Assembly: GCA_031285245.1 (NCBI GenBank)
Contig: JAITWN010000094.1
Location: forward strand, 1-15,925
Origin: Chromatiales bacterium
GTDB lineage: Bacteria > Pseudomonadota > Gammaproteobacteria > SZUA-140
Direction: 5' to 3'
Length of the DNA stretch: 15,925 bases
The position numbers and the translations under genes were made by a program. Positions 1 through 7,770 of this stretch are shown here, piece after piece; position 1 is the first letter of the stretch; every line of letters begins with the position of its first letter. The notes under the pieces were generated by a model. It did no database searches. It worked only from the letters and a program-made list of their open reading frames with translations, and was not told where the DNA came from.

Positions 1-67
1 TACGAATCGTCTTTAAGACTTTGGGGGGGCTGCGCTGCGCCAACCCCACCGCTATTGCCTTTGCCCT

Positions 68-370
68 TCAATGCTTGTCTTCACTTCGTTTTTTGTGCTG
101 CTTCTTGCTCGATGCTTGCGCATCTTTCTTGTGCGACTCGTGCTGCGCATGGGGGTCATGCTTTTGCGCCGAATCGGATTTTGCCTTAGCCGAAGCTGTG
201 GCCTCAGCCTCAGTCTTAACGGGTTGGTCTTGCGCCTGCTCGTCCTGCGCCAAGGCTGCTGACGTCAGTGCAGTTGCACTCATGCCCAATAGGGCAGCCG
301 CGAGAAAGCGAGGCAAACCTTTCATCAGCGACTTTGCCGGAACTTCGCGTTGGTTCGATATCGTGCTCAC
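68..370 (-). CDS. Small exported Lys/His-rich hypothetical protein
   Basis: Function not recognised. I choose the GTG start at 370 because GGAG lies six bases upstream of it; a TTG at 382 would add four residues, and an ATG at 325 has no visible ribosome site. The 100-residue product has a basic N-region, then a hydrophobic stretch (about residues 20-40: LPRFLAAALLGMSATALTSA) ending in ALA before Gln-Asp-Glu, a typical signal peptidase I site. The mature part of about 59 residues has no hydrophobic core and is made mostly of Lys, His, Gln, Asp, Glu, Ser and Ala, with clusters such as HDPHAQHESHKK and a KKQHKKR tail. It is probably disordered and periplasmic. His clusters could bind metal, but that is only inference. 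It is divergent from the AbrB-type gene. Confidence 0.6.
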   Translation of the reverse strand: MSTISNQREVPAKSLMKGLPRFLAAALLGMSATALTSAALAQDEQAQDQPVKTEAEATASAKAKSDSAQKHDPHAQHESHKKDAQASSKKQHKKRSEDKH

Positions 371-405
371 ATTATTCTCCAATTTGTGTTGAGGACGGCT
401 GAATT

Positions 406-425
406 TCCAACCGGCTACGGTTGGA
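406..425. promoter_or_regulatory. Inverted repeat between divergent genes
   Basis: A perfect 8-bp dyad, TCCAACCG-GCTA-CGGTTGGA, lies in the 115-bp gap between the exported protein (minus) and the AbrB-type gene (plus). Its position fits an operator shared by both promoters. I do not see convincing -35 and -10 boxes around it, so the role is inferred from location and symmetry alone. Confidence 0.35.
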
Positions 426-485
426 TGATGTCATAGTGTTTTAAGTTCCGTGCATCTCGCTTTTGATCGCGGTTCTGGAGCAGCC

Positions 486-650
486 ATGAAAGCAAACGTT
501 GTCCGTATTGGAAACTCGCGCGGTATCTGTCTGCCGAAATCCATTATCGATCGCTGCGAGCTGAAGAATGTGGCCGAACTGGAAGTCGAAGGGGATGCTC
601 TGAGCATCTGCCCCGCGCAGGGATCTCTTGAATTGCGCGCGTCCGCTTGA
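486..650 (+). CDS. Short AbrB/MazE-type DNA-binding protein, orphan
   Basis: The 54-residue product MKANVVRIGNSRGICLPKSI... matches the swapped-hairpin AbrB/MazE fold: a short strand, the IGNSRGI-x-LPK signature (residues 8-18), then a strand pair ending in EGDALSICPA. GGAG six bases before the ATG at 486 supports this start over an upstream in-frame one at 450. Family members usually bind DNA as dimers and act as antitoxins or transition regulators. Typical MazE antitoxins run to about 75-85 residues with a C-terminal tail that wraps the toxin. Here the protein stops soon after the DNA-binding domain, and no toxin gene follows: the next gene is a reductase on the opposite strand. It may be a truncated antitoxin or a small stand-alone regulator. 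Confidence 0.65.
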   Translation: MKANVVRIGNSRGICLPKSIIDRCELKNVAELEVEGDALSICPAQGSLELRASA

Positions 651-658
651 GCGAATTA

Positions 659-1213
659 TTAGGTTGTTGCCACTTCATCGCGCAACGCCAAGTTAATCAC
701 CTCAGCAAAGCGAATCAAAAACTCTGAAACTTGCGCCTCATAAAGCGGCGAGCGAACCAGCGCATCAACTTCCTCTGGCGATTTCTTCATGAGGGGAAGA
801 CGAAGAAACAGCTCTTCTTGAAACTTATCGCTAACCGTAGAAAGCACCAGCCTCAAAGAGGCCAACATATCGTCGCCACGATGGGACGCATGCACTAACG
901 CGATAGGTTTGCTGACAACCTCAAAGCGCGAAACCATCCAGTCGATTGCGTTTTTTAAACCGCCGGGGATAGCGCGGATATATTCAGGGCTTGAGATGAT
1001 GATGCCATCCGCAGCAGACACGGCTTCCATGAGTTGAAGCACTTGAGGCGGAGTTTTCTCCCCTTCGGCGTCCGGCGAGAAAACGGGCAAGGTGTCGAGG
1101 CGATGAAAGATGGATAACTCAACGCCTACTGGTGCGAGTTCTTTCATGGCACGTAATAAAGCTGTGTTGGTCGATGCCGAGCGGGCACTGCCAGAGATGG
1201 CGAGAATCTTCAT
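659..1213 (-). CDS. NADPH-dependent FMN reductase family protein
   Basis: A 184-residue flavodoxin-fold protein of the NADPH-dependent FMN reductase (ChrR/ArsH/azoreductase-like) family. It shows the N-terminal phosphate loop GSARSASTN (residues 8-16) and the flavin signature SPEY-x4-PGGLKNAIDW (residues 75-92), which together hold FMN. Such enzymes are cytosolic and reduce flavins, quinones or other small acceptors using NAD(P)H; the substrate cannot be read from sequence. The length is normal for the family. The start at 1213 has only a weak ribosome site (AGG about ten bases upstream). It ends eight bases from the convergent AbrB-type gene, so the two may share a terminator zone. It is separated from ubiB by 256 bp and is probably a single-gene unit. 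Confidence 0.85.
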   Translation of the reverse strand: MKILAISGSARSASTNTALLRAMKELAPVGVELSIFHRLDTLPVFSPDAEGEKTPPQVLQLMEAVSAADGIIISSPEYIRAIPGGLKNAIDWMVSRFEVVSKPIALVHASHRGDDMLASLRLVLSTVSDKFQEELFLRLPLMKKSPEEVDALVRSPLYEAQVSEFLIRFAEVINLALRDEVATT

Positions 1214-1362
1214 GCTTTTGTGCCTAAGTTAAACCAGCGGTGAAGACGTCTGGGTTGCATGCAATCTTAGGCCAACAGTAATTACTCGGGGAAGTTTTCA
1301 TATTGCGGCAATGAATCAGTGATTTCGTACCAAGGTGCCTTCGAGCTCGCTAGAGCTATTAG

Positions 1363-1379
1363 CTTTTCGTAACGAAAAG
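1363..1379. repeat. Dyad CTTTTCGT-A-ACGAAAAG in the reductase/ubiB gap
   Basis: A perfect 8-bp inverted repeat with a one-base centre lies downstream of ubiB and upstream of the reductase, both on the minus strand. There is no T-run after it, so it is not a clear intrinsic terminator. The same 256-bp gap contains a TTGCATGCAA palindrome (1254-1263) and two copies of AGTAATTAC, about 100 bp apart. It could hold the reductase promoter and an operator. No -35/-10 pair was convincing. Confidence 0.3.
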
Positions 1380-1469
1380 TAATTACGGAAGCACATTGCC
1401 TTCAGAGGTTGGTTAAGCCTCTCGGAAAGACATTGCAAAGAGTGCACACGATCTACGAAACCAACCCTA

Positions 1470-3122
1470 TCACCGCATAAACCTCGCATGCATCAATGCC
1501 CCCACTCCCGTCAGCATCGCCACCCAAGCCAACATCGGTACATCCAACCACCTTCCAGCGCCTTCCGGTGCCGCTACCAGCAGCACAGCAGCACTAATCA
1601 ATAATGCGCCGCCAGTAATTGCCCAAATTCGGCTGCGGTTGCTGCGGCGTAGTTCTTCTTGCAGGGCTTGTAGTTGTGGGGAATTCCAGCTTATTTGCAG
1701 GCGTTCTTCTTGCAGGGCTTTTAGGGTTTCGTAGGCTAGGTCAGGGAGTTCTGGCAGTTGTGCGAGCCAGCGGGGGGCGTTTTTTTGTGTGGCGGTGAGT
1801 AGGCCGCGGATACCGCGGTGTTCTTTCATCCAGCGTTCGAGGAAGGGTTTGGCGGTACTCCAGAGGTCGAGGTCGGGGTAGAGTTGGCGGCCGAGTCCTT
1901 CGATGTTGAGGAGGGTTTTTTGCAGGAGGACGAGTTGCGGTTGTATGCGTGCGTCGAAGCGGCGCGCGGTTTGGAAGAGGTTGAGCAGTAGTCTGCCGAA
2001 GGAGATGTCTTTGAGTGGGCGTTCGAAGATCGGTTCGCACACGCTGCGGATCGAGGATTCGAATTCATCGATGCGGGTGTCTTTCGGCACCCATTCTGAT
2101 TGCACGTGCAGTTCGGCGACGCGGCGGTAGTCGCGATTGAAGAAGGCGAGGAAGTTTTCGGCGAGATAATTTTGATCCGCAGCGGTGAGTGTACCCATGA
2201 TGCCGAAATCAACGGCGATGTATTGTCCGTGCGGGCTGACGAAGATGTTGCCCGGGTGCATGTCGGCGTGGAAGAAGTTGTGTTTGAACACTTGCGTGAA
2301 GAAGATTTCGACGCCGCGCTCTGAGAGTTTTTTGAAGTCGATGCCTTGTTGGCGCAATTCTTCGATGTCGCCGATCGGTGTGCCGTGAATGCGTTCCATC
2401 ACCATCACTTCCTGGCGCGTATAAGGCCAGAACACTTCCGGCACATATAGCATTTCTGAGCCAGTGAAGTTGCGTCGCAACTGCGAGGCGTTGGAGGCTT
2501 CGCGCACGAGGTTGAGTTCGTCGAGGATGGTCTGCTCGTATTCTTCGACGATCTCCCGTGCGCGCAAACGCCGGCCATCGGCGGAGTAGCGTTCGGCGTA
2601 ATCGGCGATGATGCGTAGCAAACCGACGTCGCGGCGGATCAAGCGTTCGATGCCGGGGCGGACGATTTTTACGATGACTTCGCGGCCGTCACGTAGCGTG
2701 GCGGCATGCACTTGCGCGATCGATGCGGAGGCGAAAGGTTCTTGCTCAAAAGTGAGGAAGATTTCTTCGAGCTTCTGGCCGTAAGCGCGCTCGGCGATTT
2801 CGCGCGAGACGATGCCTGGAAATGGCGGCACATCATCTTGCAGATGCGCGAGCTCTTCGGCGTAGTCATCGGGGAGCAGATCGCGGCGCGTCGATAAAAT
2901 CTGGCCGAATTTGATGAAGATCGGCCCGAGCTCTTCGAGCGCGAGTCGCACGCGTTTTGCCGGTGGATCCTGATGGCGATGAAACCAGTTCCACGGCATC
3001 AGATACATCATGAAACGCACGGGCCGAAAGAACGGCAGATCGAGAATGATCTCATCGACGCCGTGGCGGATCAGTACCAGGTTGATGTGTATCAGGCGCA
3101 GGATCTGCCCAGGCCGAATCAT
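1470..3122 (-). CDS. ubiB: UbiB, ubiquinone biosynthesis ATPase/kinase-like protein
   Basis: A 550-residue member of the ABC1/ADCK/UbiB family, which supports the ring hydroxylation and methylation steps of ubiquinone synthesis. Known members use an atypical protein-kinase fold that behaves as an ATPase. Visible motifs: the KFGQ of the invariant KxGQ motif (residues 71-74), the Ala-rich loop ASAS (131-134), the lysine in VIVKI (152), HADMHPGN (285-292) in place of the usual HRD loop, and DFG (305-307). Two C-terminal hydrophobic segments (about 505-525 and 530-548) match the family's membrane anchor. The ATG overlaps the ubiJ stop codon as ATGA, so translation is probably coupled. It is the last gene of the minus-strand cluster. 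The length agrees with bacterial UbiB (about 545). Confidence 0.97.
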   Translation of the reverse strand: MIRPGQILRLIHINLVLIRHGVDEIILDLPFFRPVRFMMYLMPWNWFHRHQDPPAKRVRLALEELGPIFIKFGQILSTRRDLLPDDYAEELAHLQDDVPPFPGIVSREIAERAYGQKLEEIFLTFEQEPFASASIAQVHAATLRDGREVIVKIVRPGIERLIRRDVGLLRIIADYAERYSADGRRLRAREIVEEYEQTILDELNLVREASNASQLRRNFTGSEMLYVPEVFWPYTRQEVMVMERIHGTPIGDIEELRQQGIDFKKLSERGVEIFFTQVFKHNFFHADMHPGNIFVSPHGQYIAVDFGIMGTLTAADQNYLAENFLAFFNRDYRRVAELHVQSEWVPKDTRIDEFESSIRSVCEPIFERPLKDISFGRLLLNLFQTARRFDARIQPQLVLLQKTLLNIEGLGRQLYPDLDLWSTAKPFLERWMKEHRGIRGLLTATQKNAPRWLAQLPELPDLAYETLKALQEERLQISWNSPQLQALQEELRRSNRSRIWAITGGALLISAAVLLVAAPEGAGRWLDVPMLAWVAMLTGVGALMHARFMR

Positions 3123-3751
3123 GGGTTCTTTCCGCGTGTGAGAGGCAGGCGCGCGATGCGCGCTTGCAGGCGATCAGCATCGGCGCGCAGCACATCGACT
3201 TCATGCAAAAACGTATCGACGCTTGCGCGGTCAGCAAGCAGCGCGAGCTCGAAGCACAGCCAATCACTGAGGTCATGCCGCAGCGCATCGGCGCTGTCGT
3301 TGCCGAAGCGGCGCAGGCCGCGCGCGGCATTGCCGAGTTGATGCGCAACCACATCGCCGAGCAGGCGCGAGGCTTGTTCTTCCCAGTCGATGTCGAGTTT
3401 GGCGAACAAGGCCTGCAGCGCGGCGCCGGCTTGCAGATCGCCGGTGATGCTGAGGTCACCACTTTGCAGCGCGGCGCGCGTATCGCCAGCAAGACGGCTG
3501 CGTGCAAGGCCAAGCACTTTGCCAGTGATTACGGTGTCTGCTGCGCGCGTTGTGGTTTCGGCAAGATGGAGTTTTTCACCGTCGCATTCGATGTAGCAGT
3601 GCAGCGTTGGCGCAAGTATGCGGATTTCAATCAGCTTGCCGATGAGCGGTACGAGACGCGCTTTGGCTTGCGGATCCATGGCAAGCAAACTGCCGAGCGA
3701 GTGTTCGAGCGTTTTAAGGGCAGCTTGCCGCAAAGGGCCGATGAGCTCCAA
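3119..3751 (-). CDS. ubiJ: UbiJ, SCP2-domain ubiquinone biosynthesis accessory protein
   Basis: A 210-residue protein between ubiE and ubiB, the standard place of ubiJ (yigP). The N-terminal part (about 10-115) fits an SCP2 sterol-carrier fold, seen in the segment LHCYIECDGEKLHL and in the SLxxTGDLxxG-like stretch DLSITGDLQAG. In the known system this domain binds the hydrophobic ubiquinone intermediates and helps hold the Ubi enzymes together. The C-terminal part (about 165-207) is helical, with a short coiled-coil pattern ending in RLQARIARL. The start appears to be TTG at 3751: AAGGA lies eight bases upstream and overlaps the ubiE stop codon (TAAGGA), while the first in-frame ATG would remove 24 residues. 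The ubiE stop lies 11 bases before this start, and the 3' end overlaps ubiB by four bases. Confidence 0.9.
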   Translation of the reverse strand: MELIGPLRQAALKTLEHSLGSLLAMDPQAKARLVPLIGKLIEIRILAPTLHCYIECDGEKLHLAETTTRAADTVITGKVLGLARSRLAGDTRAALQSGDLSITGDLQAGAALQALFAKLDIDWEEQASRLLGDVVAHQLGNAARGLRRFGNDSADALRHDLSDWLCFELALLADRASVDTFLHEVDVLRADADRLQARIARLPLTRGKNP

Positions 3752-3762
3752 GACACTATTCC

Positions 3763-4521
3763 TTAGAGCTTGTAGCCGCGGTGGATCGCGACGATGCCAG
3801 TGGAGACGTTGAGATAAGTGCAGTGCGCGAAGCCTGCCGTTTCCATCATTGCTTGCAGTTCGCTCTGTGGCGGATGCATGCGAATCGATTCGGCGAGATA
3901 GCGATAGCTGCCTTCATCGCCGGCAACGACTTTGCCGATCAGTGGCAGCACGCGGAAGGAATAGAGATCGTAAAGCGCAGCAACGGGGCCAGGTGTTGGA
4001 TGCGAGAACTCGAGCACCAGCAATCTGCCGCCGGGTCTGAGCACGCGTAACATGGAAGCGAGCGCTGCGCTTTTATCGGTGACGTTGCGCAGGCCGAAGG
4101 CCATGGTGATGCAATCAAATGAATTATCTGCGAACGGCAGGCACTCGGCGTTGGCCTGAACGCACACGATGTTGTTTGCATGACCGCGATCGATGAGACG
4201 GTCGCGACCCATATTGAGCATCGCGGCATTGATGTCAGCGGCGATGACGCGTCCTGTTGCTCCGGCGCGTTTGGCGAGGGCGCTGGCGATGTCGCCGGTG
4301 CCGGCAGCGAGATCGAGTATTTGCTGGCCGGGACGCACTTCGGCGAGATCGACCGCCATGCGTTTCCACAGGCGATGCACGCCGAGCGACATCAAGTCAT
4401 TCATCAAGTCGTAGCGCACAGCGACGGAATCAAACACGCCGCGCACGCGCCGTGCTTTATCGTTGGTGGCAACTTGTTCGAAGCCGAAGTGCGTGGATTG
4501 CGGTTCGGGCGGAGTCGTCAT
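3763..4521 (-). CDS. ubiE: UbiE, ubiquinone/menaquinone C-methyltransferase
   Basis: A 252-residue class I SAM-dependent methyltransferase. UbiE puts the C-methyl group on the benzoquinol ring (2-methoxy-6-polyprenyl-1,4-benzoquinol) in ubiquinone synthesis and methylates demethylmenaquinol where menaquinone is made. The SAM loop ILDLAAGTGDIA is at residues 68-79. The family signatures AFGLRNVTD (141-149) and YRYLAESIRMHP (206-217) make the assignment specific rather than just methyltransferase. The length equals the E. coli enzyme (251). Only five bases separate it from the upstream DUF971 gene, and its own ribosome site is weak, so translation is probably coupled to that gene. Confidence 0.97.
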   Translation of the reverse strand: MTTPPEPQSTHFGFEQVATNDKARRVRGVFDSVAVRYDLMNDLMSLGVHRLWKRMAVDLAEVRPGQQILDLAAGTGDIASALAKRAGATGRVIAADINAAMLNMGRDRLIDRGHANNIVCVQANAECLPFADNSFDCITMAFGLRNVTDKSAALASMLRVLRPGGRLLVLEFSHPTPGPVAALYDLYSFRVLPLIGKVVAGDEGSYRYLAESIRMHPPQSELQAMMETAGFAHCTYLNVSTGIVAIHRGYKL

Positions 4522-4526
4522 AGCTT

Positions 4527-4910
4527 TTAATTTTGCACGCTGCTTGCTGGCTCGCGGCGCTGGTGGCCAGCGCGCTGCAAGCGTTCGAGGTAGAGATCCC
4601 AGAATTCCTGGCGACGCACGCCGAGTTTGTAGAGCAGATCCCAGGTGTAAAGGCCGGTGCTGTGACCATCGTCAAAAATGAGTTTCACCGCATAGGCGCC
4701 AATCGGCTCGATGGCGCTGATGTTCACGTTTTCCTTGCCGATTTGCAGCGTTTCCTGTCCGGGGCCGTGGCCGCGCACTTGCGCGGAAGGTGAATACACG
4801 CGCAGCAGCTCGCAAGGCAGCTCGAAGCGTGCGCCATCATCGAAGGCCACTTCCAGCAGGCGTGAGCGTTGATGCAGACGGATTTCAGTCGGAGTTGGTG
4901 CGGTATTCAT
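4527..4910 (-). CDS. DUF971 family protein
   Basis: A 127-residue DUF971 protein, the small fold also found at the N-terminus of gamma-butyrobetaine hydroxylases. Visible family pattern: TEIRLHQRSRLLEVAFDDG near the N-terminus, PCELLRVYSPSAQVRGHG (about 32-49) and the C-terminal AVKLIFDDGHSTGLYTWDLLY. Stand-alone copies commonly sit next to hslU or ubiE in beta- and gammaproteobacteria, and this one lies between the two. No enzymatic role is established for the stand-alone form, and I infer none. The gap to hslU is three bases. The context suggests co-expression with a protease and quinone genes, not necessarily a shared function. Confidence 0.88.
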   Translation of the reverse strand: MNTAPTPTEIRLHQRSRLLEVAFDDGARFELPCELLRVYSPSAQVRGHGPGQETLQIGKENVNISAIEPIGAYAVKLIFDDGHSTGLYTWDLLYKLGVRRQEFWDLYLERLQRAGHQRREPASSVQN

Positions 4911-4913
4911 GGG

Positions 4914-6227
4914 CTAAAGGATGTAGCGGCTGAGATCTTCGTTTTCGACCAGTTTATCGAGATGGCGATCGACGTAAGCAGCATCGATGGTGACGTTAAG
5001 TCCACCTTGATCTGATGCTTCGAACGATAAGGTTTCCATCACTCGTTCCATTACCGTGTGCAAACGGCGCGCGCCGATGTTTTCGCTGCGTTCGTTGACC
5101 TGCCAAGCGATCTCGGCGATGCGCGCGATGCCGTCCAGTGCGAACGCGAGCGTGACGTTTTCGGTCGCCATTAGCGCTATATATTGTTCGGTGAGCGAAG
5201 CGTGCGGCTCGGTGAGGATGCGAATAAAATCCTGTGCGCTTAGCGCTTCGAGTTCGACGCGGATCGGCAATCGCCCTTGCAGCTCGGGAATGAGATCCGA
5301 TGGCTTGCTGAGATGAAACGCGCCTGAGGCGATGAACAGAATGTGATCAGTGCGGATGGTACCGAGCTTGGTGGTGACGGTGCTGCCTTCGATCAGCGGC
5401 AACAGATCACGCTGCACGCCTTCGCGCGAAATATCCGGGCCGTGAGAATCAGACCGCCGCGCGATCTTATCGATTTCATCTATGAAGACGATGCCGTTCT
5501 GCTCGGCGTTTTCGAGCGCGCGCGTTTTGATCTCATCTTCGTTGATGAGCTTGCTCGCTTCTTCGTCGGTGAGCAGGCGGAACGCTTCGCGAATCGGCAA
5601 ACGACGCTTCTTGGTGCGCTCGCCGGCGATATTCTGAAAAAGACTCTGCAGCTGCCCACTCATTTCTTCCATGCCGGGCGGCGCCATGATTTCAACCCCT
5701 GTCGGTGCGAGACTGAGCTCGACTTCGATCTCGGTGTTGTCGAGCTCGCCTTCGCGCAGTCTTTTGCGAAATTTCTGGCGAGTCGCGCTGTCTTCGCTAC
5801 GCTCACCGCGCGCCGGTGGCAGCAGGATGTCGAGGATGCGATCTTCGGCGAGATCTTCAGCGCGGCGACGCACTCTGGCGATCTCGCGTTCGCGCGTTAC
5901 TTTGAAGGCAACTTCGCTCAGCTCGCGGATGATCGATTCAACGTCGCGCCCGACATAGCCGACCTCGGTGAATTTGCTCGCTTCGACTTTGACGAACGGC
6001 GCATTGACGAGGCGCGCGACACGGCGCGCGATCTCGGTTTTGCCAACGCCGGTTGGGCCGATCATGAGGATGTTCTTCGGCGTGATTTCGCTCTTCATCT
6101 CGCCGCCGATCTGCATGCGTCGCCAGCGATTGCGCAGGGCGATGGCAACCGCGCGTTTGGCCGCCTGTTGCCCGACGATGTGGCGGTCGAGTTCCTGAAC
6201 GATTTCTCTCGGGGTCATTTCAGACAT
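4914..6227 (-). CDS. hslU: HslU, ATPase subunit of the HslUV protease
   Basis: A 437-residue AAA+ unfoldase (ClpY) that unfolds substrates and feeds them to the HslV peptidase in the cytosol. Walker A GPTGVGKT is at residues 57-64, the pore loop GYVG at 90-93, the helical I-domain at about 108-240, Walker B IVFIDE at 246-251, and sensor/arginine-finger regions follow. The last residues, EDLSRYIL, match the conserved tail that inserts between HslV subunits and activates them, so the 3' end is intact. The ATG shares one base with the hslV stop (TGATG), a translational-coupling arrangement. The length is close to E. coli HslU (443). Confidence 0.98.
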   Translation of the reverse strand: MSEMTPREIVQELDRHIVGQQAAKRAVAIALRNRWRRMQIGGEMKSEITPKNILMIGPTGVGKTEIARRVARLVNAPFVKVEASKFTEVGYVGRDVESIIRELSEVAFKVTREREIARVRRRAEDLAEDRILDILLPPARGERSEDSATRQKFRKRLREGELDNTEIEVELSLAPTGVEIMAPPGMEEMSGQLQSLFQNIAGERTKKRRLPIREAFRLLTDEEASKLINEDEIKTRALENAEQNGIVFIDEIDKIARRSDSHGPDISREGVQRDLLPLIEGSTVTTKLGTIRTDHILFIASGAFHLSKPSDLIPELQGRLPIRVELEALSAQDFIRILTEPHASLTEQYIALMATENVTLAFALDGIARIAEIAWQVNERSENIGARRLHTVMERVMETLSFEASDQGGLNVTIDAAYVDRHLDKLVENEDLSRYIL

Positions 6228-6784
6228 CAGGTGAGTACCGTGTCAGCGGCGGGCAATTCCTCGATCGCCAGCGTGTTGTTGGTGTAGATGCAGATATCGG
6301 CCGCGATGTGCAGACCTTTTTCAACGATGCTGCGGGCGTCGAGCTCGGTGTTGGCGAGCAGGGCGCGGGCCGCAGCGAGTGCAAACGAGCCGCCAGAGCC
6401 AATCGCCATGATGTCGTCTTCCGGCTCGATGACATCGCCATTGCCGGAAATGATCAGCGAGACACTGCGATCAGCAACGACCAGCAGCGCTTCGAGGCGC
6501 CGCAGCATGCGATCGGTGCGCCAGTCTTTGGCGAGTTCGACGGCGGAGCGGGTGAGATTGCCGGAGTGTTTTTCGAGCTTGCCTTCGAAGCGTTCGAACA
6601 GCGTGAAAGCATCCGCAGTGCCACCGGCGAAACCGGCGATGACCTGGCCGCCGTAGAGCCGGCGCACTTTGCGCGCATTAGCTTTCATCACCGTGTTGCC
6701 GAACGAGACCTGACCATCGCCGCCGACGGCGACACGGCCGTTACGTCTGACTGACAAAATGGTGGTGCCGCGGAATTGCTCCAC
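6227..6784 (-). CDS. hslV: HslV, proteolytic subunit of the HslUV protease
   Basis: A 185-residue threonine peptidase of the proteasome beta-subunit fold. I choose the GTG at 6784 because AGGAG lies seven bases upstream and because the N-terminus then reads MEQFRG-TTILSVRR: a short propeptide followed by the catalytic threonine (residue 7 before processing). An upstream in-frame start at 6820 would add 12 residues without support. Other family hallmarks are GGDGQVSFGNTVMK (about 21-34) and the GSGGSFALAAARAL segment that binds the cation near the active site. HslV forms a double hexamer capped by HslU, encoded directly downstream. The gap from xerC is 69 bases and has no clear heat-shock (sigma32) promoter. 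Confidence 0.96.
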   Translation of the reverse strand: MEQFRGTTILSVRRNGRVAVGGDGQVSFGNTVMKANARKVRRLYGGQVIAGFAGGTADAFTLFERFEGKLEKHSGNLTRSAVELAKDWRTDRMLRRLEALLVVADRSVSLIISGNGDVIEPEDDIMAIGSGGSFALAAARALLANTELDARSIVEKGLHIAADICIYTNNTLAIEELPAADTVLT

Positions 6785-6853
6785 TTTCCGGCTCCTGAAA
6801 GGGAAAAGCGTAGTGTACACCAGCGCTGCGGCCGGCCGTACGCTTCGGGCGGC

Positions 6854-7753
6854 TCAGCGCTGCGGGCGGCGGCGCGCGCGCGGATGCGCGTTATCGTAGA
6901 CCGCGGAGAGGTGCTGGAAATTGAGGTGGGTGTAGACCTGCGTGGTGGAAAGATTGGCGTGGCCGAGCAGTTCCTGCACCGCGCGCAGATCGCCGGAGGA
7001 TTCGAGCACATGGCTGGCGAAGGCGTGGCGCAGCATGTGGGGATGCACGTTCATGCCAAGGCCCATGCGCTGCGCCCAGTGCGCGATACGCATTTGTACG
7101 CTGCGGGCGGAAAGACGGGTGCCGCGCGCGGAAACAAAAAGCGCGGTTTCGCCGGGGGCGCGCAAGTTTGCAGCGAGTGCGAGCCAGTGTTGCAGCGCTG
7201 CGATCGCCTGGCATCCAACTGGCACGCGCCGTGTCTTGTTGCCCTTGCCGGTGACTTCGACCATGCCGTCGTTGAGATCGACATGCGCAATATCGAGCGC
7301 AACGGTTTCCGACAGGCGCAGGCCCGAGGAATAGATCAGCTCCATCAGCGCTTGATCACGCACGGCGATGGTTGCTTGCGCGGTAGAGGAGAGCAGGCGC
7401 GCGGTTTGGTCGACATCCATCACTTCGGGCAGACGCCGGCGCGCCTTGGGCGCACGCACGCCGCTTGCCGGGTTGTAGTGCAACGTGCCGCTTTCAATCA
7501 GGCAGTCAAAGAACGCGCGCAGCGATGACAAGCGCCGTTGCGCGCTGCGTGGATTAAGACCGCGCCGATGCTCGCGCGCGATGAAAGCGCGGATGCGATG
7601 CAGGTCGATATCTGCGCAGTGCGTGATTCCCTGCTCACGACACCAATCCACCAGTGCTTTGGCATCGCGGATATAAGCTGAGCGCGTGCGCGGCGAGACA
7701 CCGCGCTGCGTGAGGTGCGTGGCGAACAGCGTCAGACCGGCGTCGGGAGCCAA
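6854..7753 (-). CDS. xerC: XerC, site-specific tyrosine recombinase
   Basis: A 299-residue tyrosine recombinase. With XerD it resolves chromosome dimers at dif during division. The N-terminal SAM-like core-binding domain (about 5-90) is followed by the catalytic domain with the full set: Arg146 (SSGLR), Lys170 (TGKGNK), His239 and Arg242 (HPHMLRH), His265 (LLGH) and the nucleophile Tyr274 (TQVYTH). The call XerC rather than XerD or a phage integrase rests on its position directly after a DUF484 gene, the usual gammaproteobacterial arrangement, and on its length. The only upstream start in frame is TTG at 7753, which has no clear ribosome site. It lies 17 bases after the DUF484 stop, so coupling is likely. 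Confidence 0.94.
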   Translation of the reverse strand: MAPDAGLTLFATHLTQRGVSPRTRSAYIRDAKALVDWCREQGITHCADIDLHRIRAFIAREHRRGLNPRSAQRRLSSLRAFFDCLIESGTLHYNPASGVRAPKARRRLPEVMDVDQTARLLSSTAQATIAVRDQALMELIYSSGLRLSETVALDIAHVDLNDGMVEVTGKGNKTRRVPVGCQAIAALQHWLALAANLRAPGETALFVSARGTRLSARSVQMRIAHWAQRMGLGMNVHPHMLRHAFASHVLESSGDLRAVQELLGHANLSTTQVYTHLNFQHLSAVYDNAHPRARRRPQR

Positions 7754-7770
7754 GACGGCGATTCGCGTGT

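Noticed and set aside
25..48. A GC-rich hairpin downstream of the small exported protein as its terminator
   Set aside because: The stem has a bulge and a G-T pair and no T-run follows on the minus strand, so a terminator call is not supported.
21..392. A plus-strand frame opposite the small exported protein, rich in Cys and Ser
   Set aside because: It is antisense to a gene with a signal peptide and a ribosome site; the composition is typical of a complementary-strand shadow.
5343..6287. A 314-codon plus-strand frame antisense to hslU
   Set aside because: It is long only because high-GC third positions of hslU suppress stops on the other strand; it covers a fully conserved core gene.
6785..6853. 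A heat-shock (sigma32) promoter before hslV
   Set aside because: No CTTGAA/CCCCAT-type pair is visible; TACACT in the gap lacks a matching -35 box.
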